Of a stretch of DNA of 64,000 nt, positions 19,575-28,773 are shown piece after piece. Source of the stretch: Ruegeria profundi (GTDB lineage Bacteria; Pseudomonadota; Alphaproteobacteria; Rhodobacterales; Rhodobacteraceae); the NCBI RefSeq assembly GCF_001507545.1, contig NZ_LQBP01000004.1:124001-188000 (forward strand), in the 5' to 3' direction. The number at the start of each line of letters is the position of its first letter. Within the stretch, counting starts at the first letter, position 1. The position numbers and the translations under genes were made by a program. Under the pieces are notes generated by a model, which was not told the DNA's origin, searched no databases, and saw only the letters and a list, made by a program, of their open reading frames with translations.

Positions 19575-20480
19575 TTACGACGTCAGCGTATCACGCAGCG
19601 CCTCGGCTTCGGAGCGTTTCAGGCAGGGCACGCGCGTTTGCATCCAAATGGATGCAGGGCTGCGTAGTTCGGGAAAAAGCGCACAAAGTTCCTCGGCATC
19701 TTCTCGACCGAAAGACAACAGCGCCATATCACCCAGAAACAAGCTTTCGGAAGGTAGCCCATTCGACATCAATATTGCGTGACGACTGCACGCAATATGG
19801 TAGTAAGTCACCGCTTCATTGGACCAGACTTGGCGAATTGTCTTGTCGTTGACCAGATGAATCGCAGCGACGAAGACTTTCGGCTCGCCGAACAGCAGTT
19901 CTGCGCGCCAGCCTTCCAGAACTATTCTGTGTTGCGGCGAAACGTATAAATCGCGGTCAGGCACCCCCGCGCCAATCGCTCCTTTTTGGATGCGAACCGG
20001 GCGCAATCGCGGGTTTCGCTTCAACATTTCCACGCTCAAGGTCTTTTCACCAATCCACTTAATGGGCAGCAGTTCACCACTGGAAACACGGACCTTGTCG
20101 CCAACGGATAATTCCTCGACGGCGCGATAGCCTTTTTCAGCTTCTATCAAAGTCCCCTTCACGAAACACGGCACCGTCCCTGCAGGAAGGTCGACAGCTA
20201 CGATGAGGGAGTCGTTATTACCGTTACCAGGGCCCGTTGATGCGAATATTTCAACAGTAAGCTGTGTGTTTGGAGGAATGACGGCACCTGGGGTTAGTTC
20301 GACGCTCAAAACACCGCTTTGCGAAATCGAAACAGAATAGTCGGAAGGGGCCAATCCCCCGGTTCCTGAAACAACGACACTCCATGAAGCTCCTGCTTTG
20401 CTCGCGGTGTACAACTGCATAACAGAGGTCGATCCACTGGGGATCGCAATCGAAGAAGGACCTTGAATTGTTAACGCCAT
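19575..20480 (-). CDS. Hint-domain (hedgehog/intein-type) protein
   Basis: A 301-residue protein. Residues 1-100 are a beta-rich Ig-like segment (YSVSISQSGVLSVELTPG, TQLTVEIFAS). At C105 a Hint module begins: PCFVKGTLIEAEKGYRAVEE with GDKVRV, then WIGEKTL, RPVRIQKGAIGAG and SPQHRIVL with H184. This matches the 'Hint domain 2' proteins common in Rhodobacteraceae, often linked to secreted proteins. The nucleophile cysteine and a histidine are present, but there is no C-extein, so splicing cannot be the outcome; N-terminal cleavage is possible. The gene is AT-richer than its neighbours and has an AT-rich promoter region, which suggests transfer. Confidence 0.8.
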   Translation of the reverse strand: MALTIQGPSSIAIPSGSTSVMQLYTASKAGASWSVVVSGTGGLAPSDYSVSISQSGVLSVELTPGAVIPPNTQLTVEIFASTGPGNGNNDSLIVAVDLPAGTVPCFVKGTLIEAEKGYRAVEELSVGDKVRVSSGELLPIKWIGEKTLSVEMLKRNPRLRPVRIQKGAIGAGVPDRDLYVSPQHRIVLEGWRAELLFGEPKVFVAAIHLVNDKTIRQVWSNEAVTYYHIACSRHAILMSNGLPSESLFLGDMALLSFGREDAEELCALFPELRSPASIWMQTRVPCLKRSEAEALRDTLTS

Positions 20481-20801
20481 TCGCGCCTCTACCGCTTAAC
20501 ATCAAACCGGGAGCAGTCTTTGCATCAGAATATTTTAAGGTTAACTTGTTACATCCACATATTTCAATGTTAGTATTTCTTAGAAATCCGCAGACATGCG
20601 TACAGCATCCGAAAATCGGCGCTGTCGCAGGCTTTGCTGATCAACTGCGAACATTGGCGCGTGCATCAATAAGGCCAGTTTCAAAGAAAGCTTTGCCGAG
20701 TTCGCAGCACGCGCGGCTTTCCCTTGCCCTTGCCTGCAATATGTTGCACCACACACGGGTTCAGGCCCGACAATACGGGTCGAAGGATAAGGACTACGCA
20801 C
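20481..20801. other. Intergenic region between the divergent Hint gene and cobS
   Basis: This 321-base gap separates the divergent Hint-domain gene and cobS. Its left third (about 20505-20580) is markedly AT-rich and probably holds the minus-strand promoter; a TTGAAA hexamer on the minus strand occurs at 20572-20577 without a convincing -10. The right part has ordinary GC content and must hold the cobS promoter. An open frame from 20724 runs into cobS but reads as leader. I looked for a cobalamin riboswitch before cobS and saw no B12-box. Confidence 0.4.
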
Positions 20802-21788
20802 ATGGCTGACGGATCGATTGACATCAACGCAAAACCCACCGAAGAAATCTCGGTCCGTGACGTATTCGGCATTGATACCGACATGGCGATCAAAGGGTTT
20901 GCCGAAGCAAGCGATCGGGTTCCGGCCATAGACCCGACATACAAGTTCGACCCTGAAACGACACTGGCGATTCTGGCAGGCTTTGCCCATAACCGCCGGG
21001 TGATGATTCAGGGGTATCACGGCACTGGCAAGTCCACCCACATTGAACAGGTCGCTGCCCGCCTGAACTGGCCAGCCGTACGTGTGAACCTGGACAGCCA
21101 TATCAGCCGGATCGACCTGATCGGCAAGGACGCGATCAAGCTGCGGGACGGTAAACAGGTGACCGAGTTCCACGAGGGCATTCTGCCGTGGGCGCTGCGT
21201 AATCCGGTTGCCATTGTGTTCGACGAGTATGACGCAGGCCGCGCTGACGTGATGTTCGTGATCCAGCGCGTGCTCGAGCATGACGGCAAGCTGACCTTGT
21301 TGGACCAGAATGAGATCATTACGCCGAACCCGAATTTCCGCCTGTTCGCAACGGCGAACACCGTGGGTTTGGGCGACACGACGGGCCTGTATCACGGTAC
21401 ACAGCAGATCAACCAGGCGCAGATGGACCGTTGGTCGCTGGTGTCCACGCTGAACTACCTCAGCCACGATGCCGAGACGATGATCGTGCTGTCCAAGGCT
21501 CCGCATTACAACACCGAAAAGGGCCGCAAGACCGTCAGCCAGATGGTGACCGTTGCCGACCTGACCCGGACTGCTTTTATGAACGGCGATCTTTCAACGG
21601 TGATGAGCCCGCGGACCGTGATCAACTGGGCCCAGAATGCCGAGATCTTCCGCAATGTCGGCTACGCATTCCGCCTGTCTTTCCTGAACAAATGTGACGA
21701 GCTGGAGCGCCAGACCGTCGCCGAGTTCTACCAACGCTGTTTTGACGAGGAACTGCCCGAGAGTGCAGCGAGCGCCAGCCTCGGCTAG
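20802..21788 (+). CDS. cobS: Cobaltochelatase subunit CobS
   Basis: AAA+ ATPase subunit of the aerobic CobNST chelatase, which inserts cobalt into hydrogenobyrinate a,c-diamide in cobalamin synthesis. The protein is 328 residues. Walker A is GYHGTGKST at 71-79, followed by [20 protein letters not shown] and the Walker B region [20 protein letters not shown]. The start is the ATG at 20802 ([12 protein letters not shown]) with AAGGA upstream; the frame extends 26 codons further but reads as leader. cobT lies downstream with one foreign gene in between. CobN is not in the window. Confidence 0.95.
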   Translation: MADGSIDINAKPTEEISVRDVFGIDTDMAIKGFAEASDRVPAIDPTYKFDPETTLAILAGFAHNRRVMIQGYHGTGKSTHIEQVAARLNWPAVRVNLDSHISRIDLIGKDAIKLRDGKQVTEFHEGILPWALRNPVAIVFDEYDAGRADVMFVIQRVLEHDGKLTLLDQNEIITPNPNFRLFATANTVGLGDTTGLYHGTQQINQAQMDRWSLVSTLNYLSHDAETMIVLSKAPHYNTEKGRKTVSQMVTVADLTRTAFMNGDLSTVMSPRTVINWAQNAEIFRNVGYAFRLSFLNKCDELERQTVAEFYQRCFDEELPESAASASLG

Positions 21789-21791
21789 TCC

Positions 21792-22514
21792 ATGCATTTC
21801 GCCAAGCAACACAGCGTTTTCATTCACGTACCGAAGACCGGAGGAAACTTCTTTACCCGCTGTTTTCTTCGGTTTTCCGATGACGCAATGGTAACCAGCG
21901 GTCATCAGGATGGCGCCGACCGGTTTGAGCTGAGTGGTGACACGACAAAATCCAAGCACCAGACGCTAGTTGAGTACAAAGATCTGATTGGTCCGGGTTT
22001 TGCCGATTACACGGTATATGCCTTTGCCCGCCCTCCGGTCGAGCGGATGATCTCGCTGTATTACTCGCCCCACCGTTGGATGCGTAAGAAGGACGGCGGT
22101 GGCTTTGACCTCGACGCGCGAAACGAACCCATTGATCTGGCGGAATTTAAAGCGCTCGTGTCGTCGAACAAATCTATTTCGGATTTGCTGGACGCCGGGA
22201 ACATCTCGGGCAGGTTGAAGGTTAACGAAACTGCCCAACATGCGTCGGGCGCGCGCGTATCCCTGCTGGACTTTGCAGACCTGCGGGGCGGGCTCGAAAA
22301 ATTCGGTCGTGAAAACGGATTTGACCTGACCGATATGCCTGTCCAAAAAGTGAATTCAAGCGCAGTCAATGATCCATTGTCGCTTAACGCTGGGCAGGTG
22401 GATCGGCTGAGGCAAATTGTTTTGGAGTCCCACCACGGTAAGGATCAGCAGTTCTTTCCGCGTAAAGGCGTTAAAGGCCTGCTAGACAGCCTTGCAAGGT
22501 TTTTCAATCGTTAG
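21792..22514 (+). CDS. Sulfotransferase-family-like protein
   Basis: A 240-residue protein with the PAPS-binding pattern of membrane/carbohydrate sulfotransferases: IHVPKTGGN at 11-19 (5'-phosphosulfate loop) and YAFARPPVERMISLYYS at 76-92 (3'-phosphate site Arg80...Ser88). The C-terminal half is less conserved. It begins three bases after cobS and precedes cobT by 263 bases, so it is likely cotranscribed with the chelatase genes although no link to cobalamin is known. An acceptor such as a surface polysaccharide is possible. Some such proteins lack activity, so the function is tentative. Confidence 0.75.
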   Translation: MHFAKQHSVFIHVPKTGGNFFTRCFLRFSDDAMVTSGHQDGADRFELSGDTTKSKHQTLVEYKDLIGPGFADYTVYAFARPPVERMISLYYSPHRWMRKKDGGGFDLDARNEPIDLAEFKALVSSNKSISDLLDAGNISGRLKVNETAQHASGARVSLLDFADLRGGLEKFGRENGFDLTDMPVQKVNSSAVNDPLSLNAGQVDRLRQIVLESHHGKDQQFFPRKGVKGLLDSLARFFNR

Positions 22515-22777
22515 GCTTTAACCTTGTTTGCGCCTCTGCACGCGTTGGACGTTTGCTGAGCCGATGCAGGGTTTCGTAGGTTTTAGCGATTACAAGCTCC
22601 CCCTGAACAAGAGCTTTAATGCACGAACACAGAGAGGGCAGATACAGCAACGCACCTGTCCAGCTTCCAAATGCTTTCAACCCGATTTTGGTTTGATGGG
22701 AAAACAGGGTTCGCCCTATGGCCAAGACACCCGTTTGGCACTAGGTTGCCGGGACAGAACTAGACCGGACTGCCCCG

Positions 22778-24655
22778 ATGAGCAAACCCAACGACAACCC
22801 CGCCGATCCGTTCAAAAAGGCCTTGGCCGAAGCCACCAAGGTTATGGCCGACGATCCCGAGTTGAACGTCACCTATACGGTAGACCCGTCTGGGATGACC
22901 GGCGAGTCGATGCGTTTGCCACAGGTGAGCCGCCGGATGACGCGCGAGGAGGTTCTGCTGGCACGCGGTACGGCGGATGCCTTGGCCCTGCATCGAAAGT
23001 ACCACGATGACGCGACCCATACGCGCTATGCCCCCCCGGGGGATATGGCCCGTGATCTGTATGAAGCGATGGAAGTCGCCCGGTGCGAGGCGATGGGCGC
23101 GCGTGACATGCCGGGCACCGCGTCTAACATCGACGTCAAGATCGGGCATGAGGCGCTGCGGCGTGGATATGACCAATGCAAGCAACCTGCGGATGCACCT
23201 TTGGCAGTTGCCGCAGGCTACCTGATCCGCCATCTAGCCACGGGGCGCGATCTGCCTCCGGCGGCTGAGAACATCATGAATCTTTGGCGCGGATTCATCG
23301 AGGAACAGGCTGGCGGAACGCTGGAAAACCTTGATGAAATCCTCTCGGACCAGGCAGAGTTCGCCAAATTCGCCCGCCAGATGATCAAGGACCTTGGTTA
23401 TGGTGATCAACTGGGTGACGACCCGGATGAGTTGGACGAAGAACAAGAGGATCAGGCCGAGGAAAACGCCGACGAACAGCCTGACCCGGACAGCACTGGC
23501 CAAGACGATCAGGACGAACAAGAAGCCGACGCCACCCCGGAACAGACCCAGGAAGAGCAGCAGGATCAATCCCAGGCTCAGGTCTCGATGGACGAGATGT
23601 CCGAAGATGAGCTAAGCGATGAGGCCGAGATGCCAGAGGGGGAAGCCCCGCTGGAACCCCCTGCCCCTCAGCCGGCGTCCGAAGCTGATCCAGATTACAA
23701 AGTCTATCTGAACACGCATGACGAAGAAATCGCTGCTGAGGATCTGGCGGAACCCGCCGAGTTGGAGCGCCTGCGCGCCTATCTGGACCAGCAGCTTGAA
23801 CCGCTGAAGGGGGCTGTTAGCCGTCTTGCCAACAAGTTGCAGCGCCGCCTGCAAGCTCAGCAAAACCGAAGCTGGGAGTTCGACCGCGAAGAAGGCATTC
23901 TGGACGCTGGCCGTTTGGCACGTGTGGTGGCAAACCCGACCACACCGCTTAGTTTCAAGGTCGAAAAGGATACCGAGTTCCGCGATACCGTGGTGACGCT
24001 TCTGCTGGACAACTCGGGGTCAATGCGTGGGCGCCCGATCTCAATCGCTGCGATCTGCGCAGATGTTCTGGCGCGGACGCTGGAGCGGTGCAACGTGAAG
24101 GTCGAGATTTTGGGCTTTACCACACGCGCGTGGAAAGGCGGTCAGGCGCGTGAGGCGTGGCTGAACGATGGCCGCCCACAACAGCCGGGCCGTCTGAACG
24201 ATCTGCGCCACATCATTTACAAGGGTGCGGATGCTCCGTGGCGGCGGGCGCGGCCAAACCTGGGCCTGATGATGAAAGAGGGCTTGCTAAAGGAAAACAT
24301 CGACGGCGAGGCGCTGGAATGGGCGCACCGCCGGATGCTGGCGCGGCGCGAGCAACGCAAGATCCTGATGGTGATTTCGGATGGTGCACCGGTTGACGAT
24401 TCAACACTCAGCGTCAACCCCGCAAACTATCTGGAAAAACACCTGCGCGACGTGATCGCCATGGTGGAAAAGCGGAAGATGGTAGAACTTCTGGCTATTG
24501 GGATCGGCCATGACGTCACCCGTTATTACGACCGCGCGGTGACAATAACAGACGTGGAACAGTTGGCCGGTGCGATGACCGAACAATTGGCTGCCCTGTT
24601 TGACAGCGACCCACGCGCACGCGCGCGGGTGATGGGGATGAAAAAAGCCAGCTGA
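22778..24655 (+). CDS. cobT: Cobaltochelatase subunit CobT
   Basis: The 625-residue partner of CobS in aerobic cobalt insertion. The layout is typical: an N-terminal helical part ([16 protein letters not shown]), a very acidic, Gln/Glu/Asp-rich low-complexity stretch around residues 215-310, and a C-terminal von Willebrand A-like domain with the MIDAS motif DNSGSMRGR starting at D411. [16 protein letters not shown] carries later metal-site residues. CobT and CobS form a two-tiered ring that drives CobN. It lies downstream of cobS with a sulfotransferase-like gene intervening. Confidence 0.95.
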   Translation: MSKPNDNPADPFKKALAEATKVMADDPELNVTYTVDPSGMTGESMRLPQVSRRMTREEVLLARGTADALALHRKYHDDATHTRYAPPGDMARDLYEAMEVARCEAMGARDMPGTASNIDVKIGHEALRRGYDQCKQPADAPLAVAAGYLIRHLATGRDLPPAAENIMNLWRGFIEEQAGGTLENLDEILSDQAEFAKFARQMIKDLGYGDQLGDDPDELDEEQEDQAEENADEQPDPDSTGQDDQDEQEADATPEQTQEEQQDQSQAQVSMDEMSEDELSDEAEMPEGEAPLEPPAPQPASEADPDYKVYLNTHDEEIAAEDLAEPAELERLRAYLDQQLEPLKGAVSRLANKLQRRLQAQQNRSWEFDREEGILDAGRLARVVANPTTPLSFKVEKDTEFRDTVVTLLLDNSGSMRGRPISIAAICADVLARTLERCNVKVEILGFTTRAWKGGQAREAWLNDGRPQQPGRLNDLRHIIYKGADAPWRRARPNLGLMMKEGLLKENIDGEALEWAHRRMLARREQRKILMVISDGAPVDDSTLSVNPANYLEKHLRDVIAMVEKRKMVELLAIGIGHDVTRYYDRAVTITDVEQLAGAMTEQLAALFDSDPRARARVMGMKKAS

Positions 24656-24729
24656 AACTGGCCTTGCCGCCAATGCGCGGAATTTCCAAAAAGAAGAACG
24701 GGTAAAACCCGGTATGGGAGAGGTATGTG

Positions 24730-26511
24730 ATGTTTCAATCCTTTGAGGTAACAGCGCGCCCGGAACAAGGGCCGCCCCGACTGGCGGCTTTGCGCGGTGA
24801 GATGGCAATAGAAGGGTTGGACGGGTTCCTGATCCCCCGCGCCGACGCGCATCAGGGCGAATATGTTGCCCCGCGGGATCAGCGCTTGGCTTGGTTGACG
24901 GGATTTACCGGCTCGGCCGGGTTCTGCGCGGTGTTGACGGATGTGGCCGGTGTATTTGTCGATGGCCGCTATCGCACTCAGGTCAAGGCGCAGGTCGCCA
25001 AAGAGTACACTCCCGTAGCTTGGCCGGAAATCAGCCTCAGCGCTTGGTTGAAAGATCAACTGCCCGATGGCGGCAAGGTTGGCTTTGATCCTTGGCTGCA
25101 CGCCGCTGGCCAGATCGCCAGCACGCAGAAAGAGCTGGTCGGCAGCAATATCGAACTTGTCCGCTGTGACAATCTGGTGGACCGGGTGTGGGAAGATCAG
25201 CCAGAGCCGCCGATGAATCCGATCAAGGCGCATCCGATCGAGTTTGCCGGCGAAACGGCGGACAGCAAAATCACGCGTCTGGCCAAAACCCTGCAAGAGG
25301 CTGGCTGTACCGCCGCCGTGATCACCTTGCCCGACTCCATCATGTGGCTGCTGAACATTCGCGGTTCCGATATCGGATACAACCCGGTGGCGCATGGGTT
25401 CGCGATATTGCACGCCGATGGTCAGGTCGATCTTTTTATGGCTTCGAAGAAGTTGGTGGTGCCACTGGCGGATCAGGTCACATCGCATGAGCCCGATGGA
25501 TTTCTGGATGCTGTCGCGGCGCTGAAGGGCAAGGTTCAGGTCGATTTGGGAACGCTCCCGCAGGCCGTGGCGGACGTGTTAAACGATCAGATGGTCGATG
25601 GCGGCGATCCCTGTGCCCTGCCCAAGGCCTGCAAGAATGACGCAGAAATCGAAGGCAGCGCCGAGGCACATTTACGCGATGCGGTTGCAGTGATCGAGAC
25701 GCTGTGTTGGTTGGACGCACAGGCACCGGGTACCCTGACCGAAACGCAGGTGGTCACCCGGCTTGAAGAGAACAGGCGCAGGGATAATGCGCTTCAGGAT
25801 ATCTCTTTCGACACAATCGCGGGCACGGGTCCGAATGGCGCGATCATGCATTACCGCGTGACCGAAGAAACCGACAGCCGTCTGGAAGATGGCCACCTTC
25901 TGGTTCTGGACAGCGGCGGGCAATATCTGGACGGCACGACCGATATCACCCGCACCGTTGCCATCGGTACGGTCGGAGATGAGGAAAAAGCGTGTTTTAC
26001 TCGTGTCTTGAAGGGCATGGTTAACCTATCCATGCTGCGCTGGCCGAGTGGGCTTGCCGGGCGTGATATTGAAGGGATTGCGCGGGAACCGCTCTGGGCC
26101 GCAGGGCAAGATTTCAACCACGGCGTCGGGCACGGTGTTGGTGCTTATCTCAGCGTTCACGAAGGCCCGCAACGCCTGTCCAAGGTCAGCCATGTGCCCC
26201 TGAAACCGGGCATGATCCTTTCCAATGAACCCGGCTATTACCGCGAGGGGTCTTTCGGAATCCGCATCGAGAATCTTGTGGTCGTGCAGGACGCCGCACC
26301 CCTTCCAGGCGGGGACGACGACCGTGCTATGCTGAACTGGCGCACGCTGACTTACGTGCCAATCGACCGGCGGCTGATCGTGGTTGAAATGCTCACGTCT
26401 GCGGAACGCGCGTGGCTGAACGCGTATCATCGCGATGTTGCAGAAAAGATCGGGCCAAGGCTGAGCGATGAGGCACGGCGGTGGTTGGATACCGCAACTG
26501 CGCCGATCTGA
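24730..26511 (+). CDS. Xaa-Pro aminopeptidase (M24B family)
   Basis: A 593-residue metallopeptidase of the long aminopeptidase P type (two creatinase-like N-terminal domains plus the catalytic pita-bread domain), cytoplasmic; it removes residues before proline. The N-terminus shows GFLIPRADAHQGEYV and WLTGFTGSAGFCAVL. The catalytic domain has the metal ligands LDSGGQYLDGTTDITRT, then HGVGHGVGAYLSVHEGP, and NEPGYYREGSFGIRIEN with the late glutamates. The ATG at 24730 is chosen because GGGAGAGG precedes it; a GTG immediately before is in frame. It is 75 bases after cobT and may be cotranscribed with it. Confidence 0.93.
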   Translation: MFQSFEVTARPEQGPPRLAALRGEMAIEGLDGFLIPRADAHQGEYVAPRDQRLAWLTGFTGSAGFCAVLTDVAGVFVDGRYRTQVKAQVAKEYTPVAWPEISLSAWLKDQLPDGGKVGFDPWLHAAGQIASTQKELVGSNIELVRCDNLVDRVWEDQPEPPMNPIKAHPIEFAGETADSKITRLAKTLQEAGCTAAVITLPDSIMWLLNIRGSDIGYNPVAHGFAILHADGQVDLFMASKKLVVPLADQVTSHEPDGFLDAVAALKGKVQVDLGTLPQAVADVLNDQMVDGGDPCALPKACKNDAEIEGSAEAHLRDAVAVIETLCWLDAQAPGTLTETQVVTRLEENRRRDNALQDISFDTIAGTGPNGAIMHYRVTEETDSRLEDGHLLVLDSGGQYLDGTTDITRTVAIGTVGDEEKACFTRVLKGMVNLSMLRWPSGLAGRDIEGIAREPLWAAGQDFNHGVGHGVGAYLSVHEGPQRLSKVSHVPLKPGMILSNEPGYYREGSFGIRIENLVVVQDAAPLPGGDDDRAMLNWRTLTYVPIDRRLIVVEMLTSAERAWLNAYHRDVAEKIGPRLSDEARRWLDTATAPI

Positions 26512-26569
26512 CACCGGGCTGTTACATAAACCGGGCAGAGGAGAAGCCCGAAAAAACGAGGGAAGAGAA

Positions 26570-26911
26570 ATGGTTGAGATCACGATTCACAAGGCACCAG
26601 GCAAATGGTGCGTCCGTTCCGGTGGGGCCGTATTGGGTGAAAGCACGAATGCACTGGAATTGACCGAGGGAGACCTGCCTTCGGTGATCTACTTCCCGCG
26701 CGCGGACATTGCGATGGCGTTTCTGGACATGACCGACAAGACCACGCATTGCCCGCACAAGGGCGACGCCACGCATTTCTCGATCGTCAACAAATCCTCG
26801 GTTACTGAAAATGCCGCCTGGAGCTATGAAGACCCGATCCCAGCTATGGCCGAACTCAAAGGCTATGTCGCGTTTTACCCGAGTGATACCGTCAAGGTCG
26901 AGCAGATTTAG
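26570..26911 (+). CDS. DUF427-domain protein
   Basis: A 113-residue protein of the DUF427 family. The family core is visible: KWCVRSGGAVLGES near 11, SVIYFPRADIAMAFLDMTD near 40, THCPHKGDATHFSI, and the closing AWSYEDPIPAM...YVAFYP. Function is unknown, and no catalytic residues are established. GAGGGAAGAG sits right before the ATG at 26570. It follows the peptidase gene by 58 bases on the same strand and converges with the ClC channel gene. Confidence 0.88.
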   Translation: MVEITIHKAPGKWCVRSGGAVLGESTNALELTEGDLPSVIYFPRADIAMAFLDMTDKTTHCPHKGDATHFSIVNKSSVTENAAWSYEDPIPAMAELKGYVAFYPSDTVKVEQI

Positions 26912-26945
26912 GTAAGGGTCGCCGAGCCTCTTCTTACCGTTTCAT
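26911..26945 (+). terminator. Weak hairpin between convergent genes
   Basis: GGTAAG (26911-26916) and CTTACC (26933-26938) form a 6-bp stem around a GC-rich loop, followed by GTTTCAT. It begins at the end of the DUF427 gene stop and may end that transcript. The short stem and poor T-run make this uncertain. Confidence 0.3.
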
Positions 26946-26987
26946 CCATGACACCTATCCATGTTGCACAGCATCGGTGTGCTACGG

Positions 26988-28673
26988 CTACGAGTGTTCT
27001 TCGGCCGCCGTGGCCGCCAGCGCGCGATTATACGCCTTTAGCGCGTCGACGTGAAACAACGCACCTACAGGGTTTTCGCTGCCGTCTTCTTCGACGACCA
27101 CCACAGGAATACAGGGAATGTCGTCTCGGTCGAAATAGGGCATCGCCGCTTCCAGCGTTGCGCTGGCATTTACACAAAGCCCCTGATTGATCAGGTCCAG
27201 CGCCTCGTCTTTCGTGATCGAACGGGGGTCGCCTATCGGTCGCATGACTGCACCGGCGCGTAACATGGCAAGAAGATAAGCCTGCGGTCCAGCCGCCAGA
27301 TGCACGTCACGTCGTTCCAACTGGGTCAGGAAGAAAGATCGGTCCACCAAACGCGAGGCCAGCGCGGTGGACATTGAAACCGAAACCATCACCGCAATCC
27401 CGATCTGCCAATCTCCGGTCAGTTCAAAGACGATCATGGTAGTAGAAATCGGCGCACCCAGAACGGCTGCAGCCACGGCCCCCATGCCTGCAAAAGCATA
27501 GAGCGTATGCGTCCCCGATACATCTGGCAGCAGCCCGGTCGCGATCAGGCCAAAGGCCAGCCCGGTCAGTGCGCCGATCATAAGCGAGGGTGAAAACACA
27601 CCGCCCCCCATTCGGCCGCCCATTGTTATGGCCACAGCAATCGTTTTGATTACGGCAAACAAAATTGCGGTCGTCAGGGTCAGGTCACCCGTCAAGGCGC
27701 GGATCGTCGTCTCGTACCCAACACCGATGATATGCGGGAACCAGATCGCCAGCAGCCCAAGCATCGCGCCAGATACCGCCGGACGCAGCCAGCGCGGCAA
27801 AGAGATGCGGGTCTGGATGTGGTTTCCGATATCCTCGGCAAAAAAGATCGACCGCATCATCAGCAGGGACACCAATCCGCAGATCAGGCCCAGGATCAGG
27901 AACGCAGGAAGCTCGACGTAGAATTGCAGTGACCCTGGTGTTTCAAGAACGAACTCAGTCACATCGCCGTATTCCAACCGGTTGATTACCGTACCGGCGA
28001 CCGAAGCAATGACGATAGGTGCAAAGGCGTGAACGGCAAAGTGGCGCAACACCACCTCAAGCGCGAATAACGCCCCGGCAATGGGCGAGTTAAAGCTTGC
28101 TGATACCGCCGCCGCCACCGCACACCCCAACAGGTCGCGCCCCGTAATACCATCAGCGTGGATACGATTGCTGACCCAGGTCGAAATCACCCCGGCCATA
28201 TGCACCACCGGCCCCTCCCGCCCGGTCGAACCACCCGTACAGAGAGTGATCAGCGACGCAAAGAATGAGGCAACACCAGCCTTTCCCTCGACCCGGCCAT
28301 TGGTCAAAGCGGCACCTTCGATTACATCCGCGACCGACCGCACCCGACCATCATCCGTGAACTTGTGCAGCACGACACCCACTATCAGACCGCCGATGAT
28401 TGGCGTGATCAGGATCAGAACCCACGGCAGTTTTTCAGCGTGGCTATGCAGCAAAAGGATATCATCGGTGTCGTAAACAAACGCCTGCAACGCCTGAATC
28501 GCCTTACGAAACCCCAAGGCCATAAAGCCTGCGGCAATACCGATAGCCAATGCAATGAACCAGAACTGAACTTGGCTTGGGCCGCGTCGTAACATGACCC
28601 GCCATGCGTCCTTGATCGCGGCCAGAGCCTGATTGAGCTGGTTGCGCAGAACGGTGCGGGTTGATTGGGTCAT
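26988..28673 (-). CDS. ClC-family chloride channel/transporter with CBS domains
   Basis: A 561-residue inner-membrane ClC protein with about ten or more hydrophobic helices. The gating-glutamate motif is GREGP in LCTGGSTGREGPVVHMAG, and the ion-site motif is GGVFSPSLMIGALTG. The usual first GSGIP element is replaced (IEGAALTNGRVEG), so selectivity may differ. The last 110 residues form a CBS-type regulatory region (ITKDEALDLINQG, FDRDDIPCIPVVVVEEDG). The start is placed at the ATG at 28673 (MTQSTRT). It follows recN by 100 bases on the same strand. Confidence 0.93.
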   Translation of the reverse strand: MTQSTRTVLRNQLNQALAAIKDAWRVMLRRGPSQVQFWFIALAIGIAAGFMALGFRKAIQALQAFVYDTDDILLLHSHAEKLPWVLILITPIIGGLIVGVVLHKFTDDGRVRSVADVIEGAALTNGRVEGKAGVASFFASLITLCTGGSTGREGPVVHMAGVISTWVSNRIHADGITGRDLLGCAVAAAVSASFNSPIAGALFALEVVLRHFAVHAFAPIVIASVAGTVINRLEYGDVTEFVLETPGSLQFYVELPAFLILGLICGLVSLLMMRSIFFAEDIGNHIQTRISLPRWLRPAVSGAMLGLLAIWFPHIIGVGYETTIRALTGDLTLTTAILFAVIKTIAVAITMGGRMGGGVFSPSLMIGALTGLAFGLIATGLLPDVSGTHTLYAFAGMGAVAAAVLGAPISTTMIVFELTGDWQIGIAVMVSVSMSTALASRLVDRSFFLTQLERRDVHLAAGPQAYLLAMLRAGAVMRPIGDPRSITKDEALDLINQGLCVNASATLEAAMPYFDRDDIPCIPVVVVEEDGSENPVGALFHVDALKAYNRALAATAAEEHS

Positions 28674-28773
28674 GGGCTCTCGGGGGTCAATACACACCCT
28701 TTAGTAAGCTACGGAGCCGCCTGATAAAAGTGCGATCGCTATGGTTTGAAGGTCGGACCGCGGCAGAATTTCC

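Noticed and set aside
19281..19667. 128-codon plus-strand frame overlapping the J-domain gene
   Set aside because: Alternate-frame shadow, Arg/Gly/Pro-rich, with no start signal.
20481..20801. Cobalamin riboswitch upstream of cobS
   Set aside because: No B12-box or recognisable conserved core was seen in the leader.
22504..22725. 73-codon minus-strand frame between the sulfotransferase-like gene and cobT
   Set aside because: Starts with TTG, overlaps the preceding gene's end on the other strand, and shows no family features.
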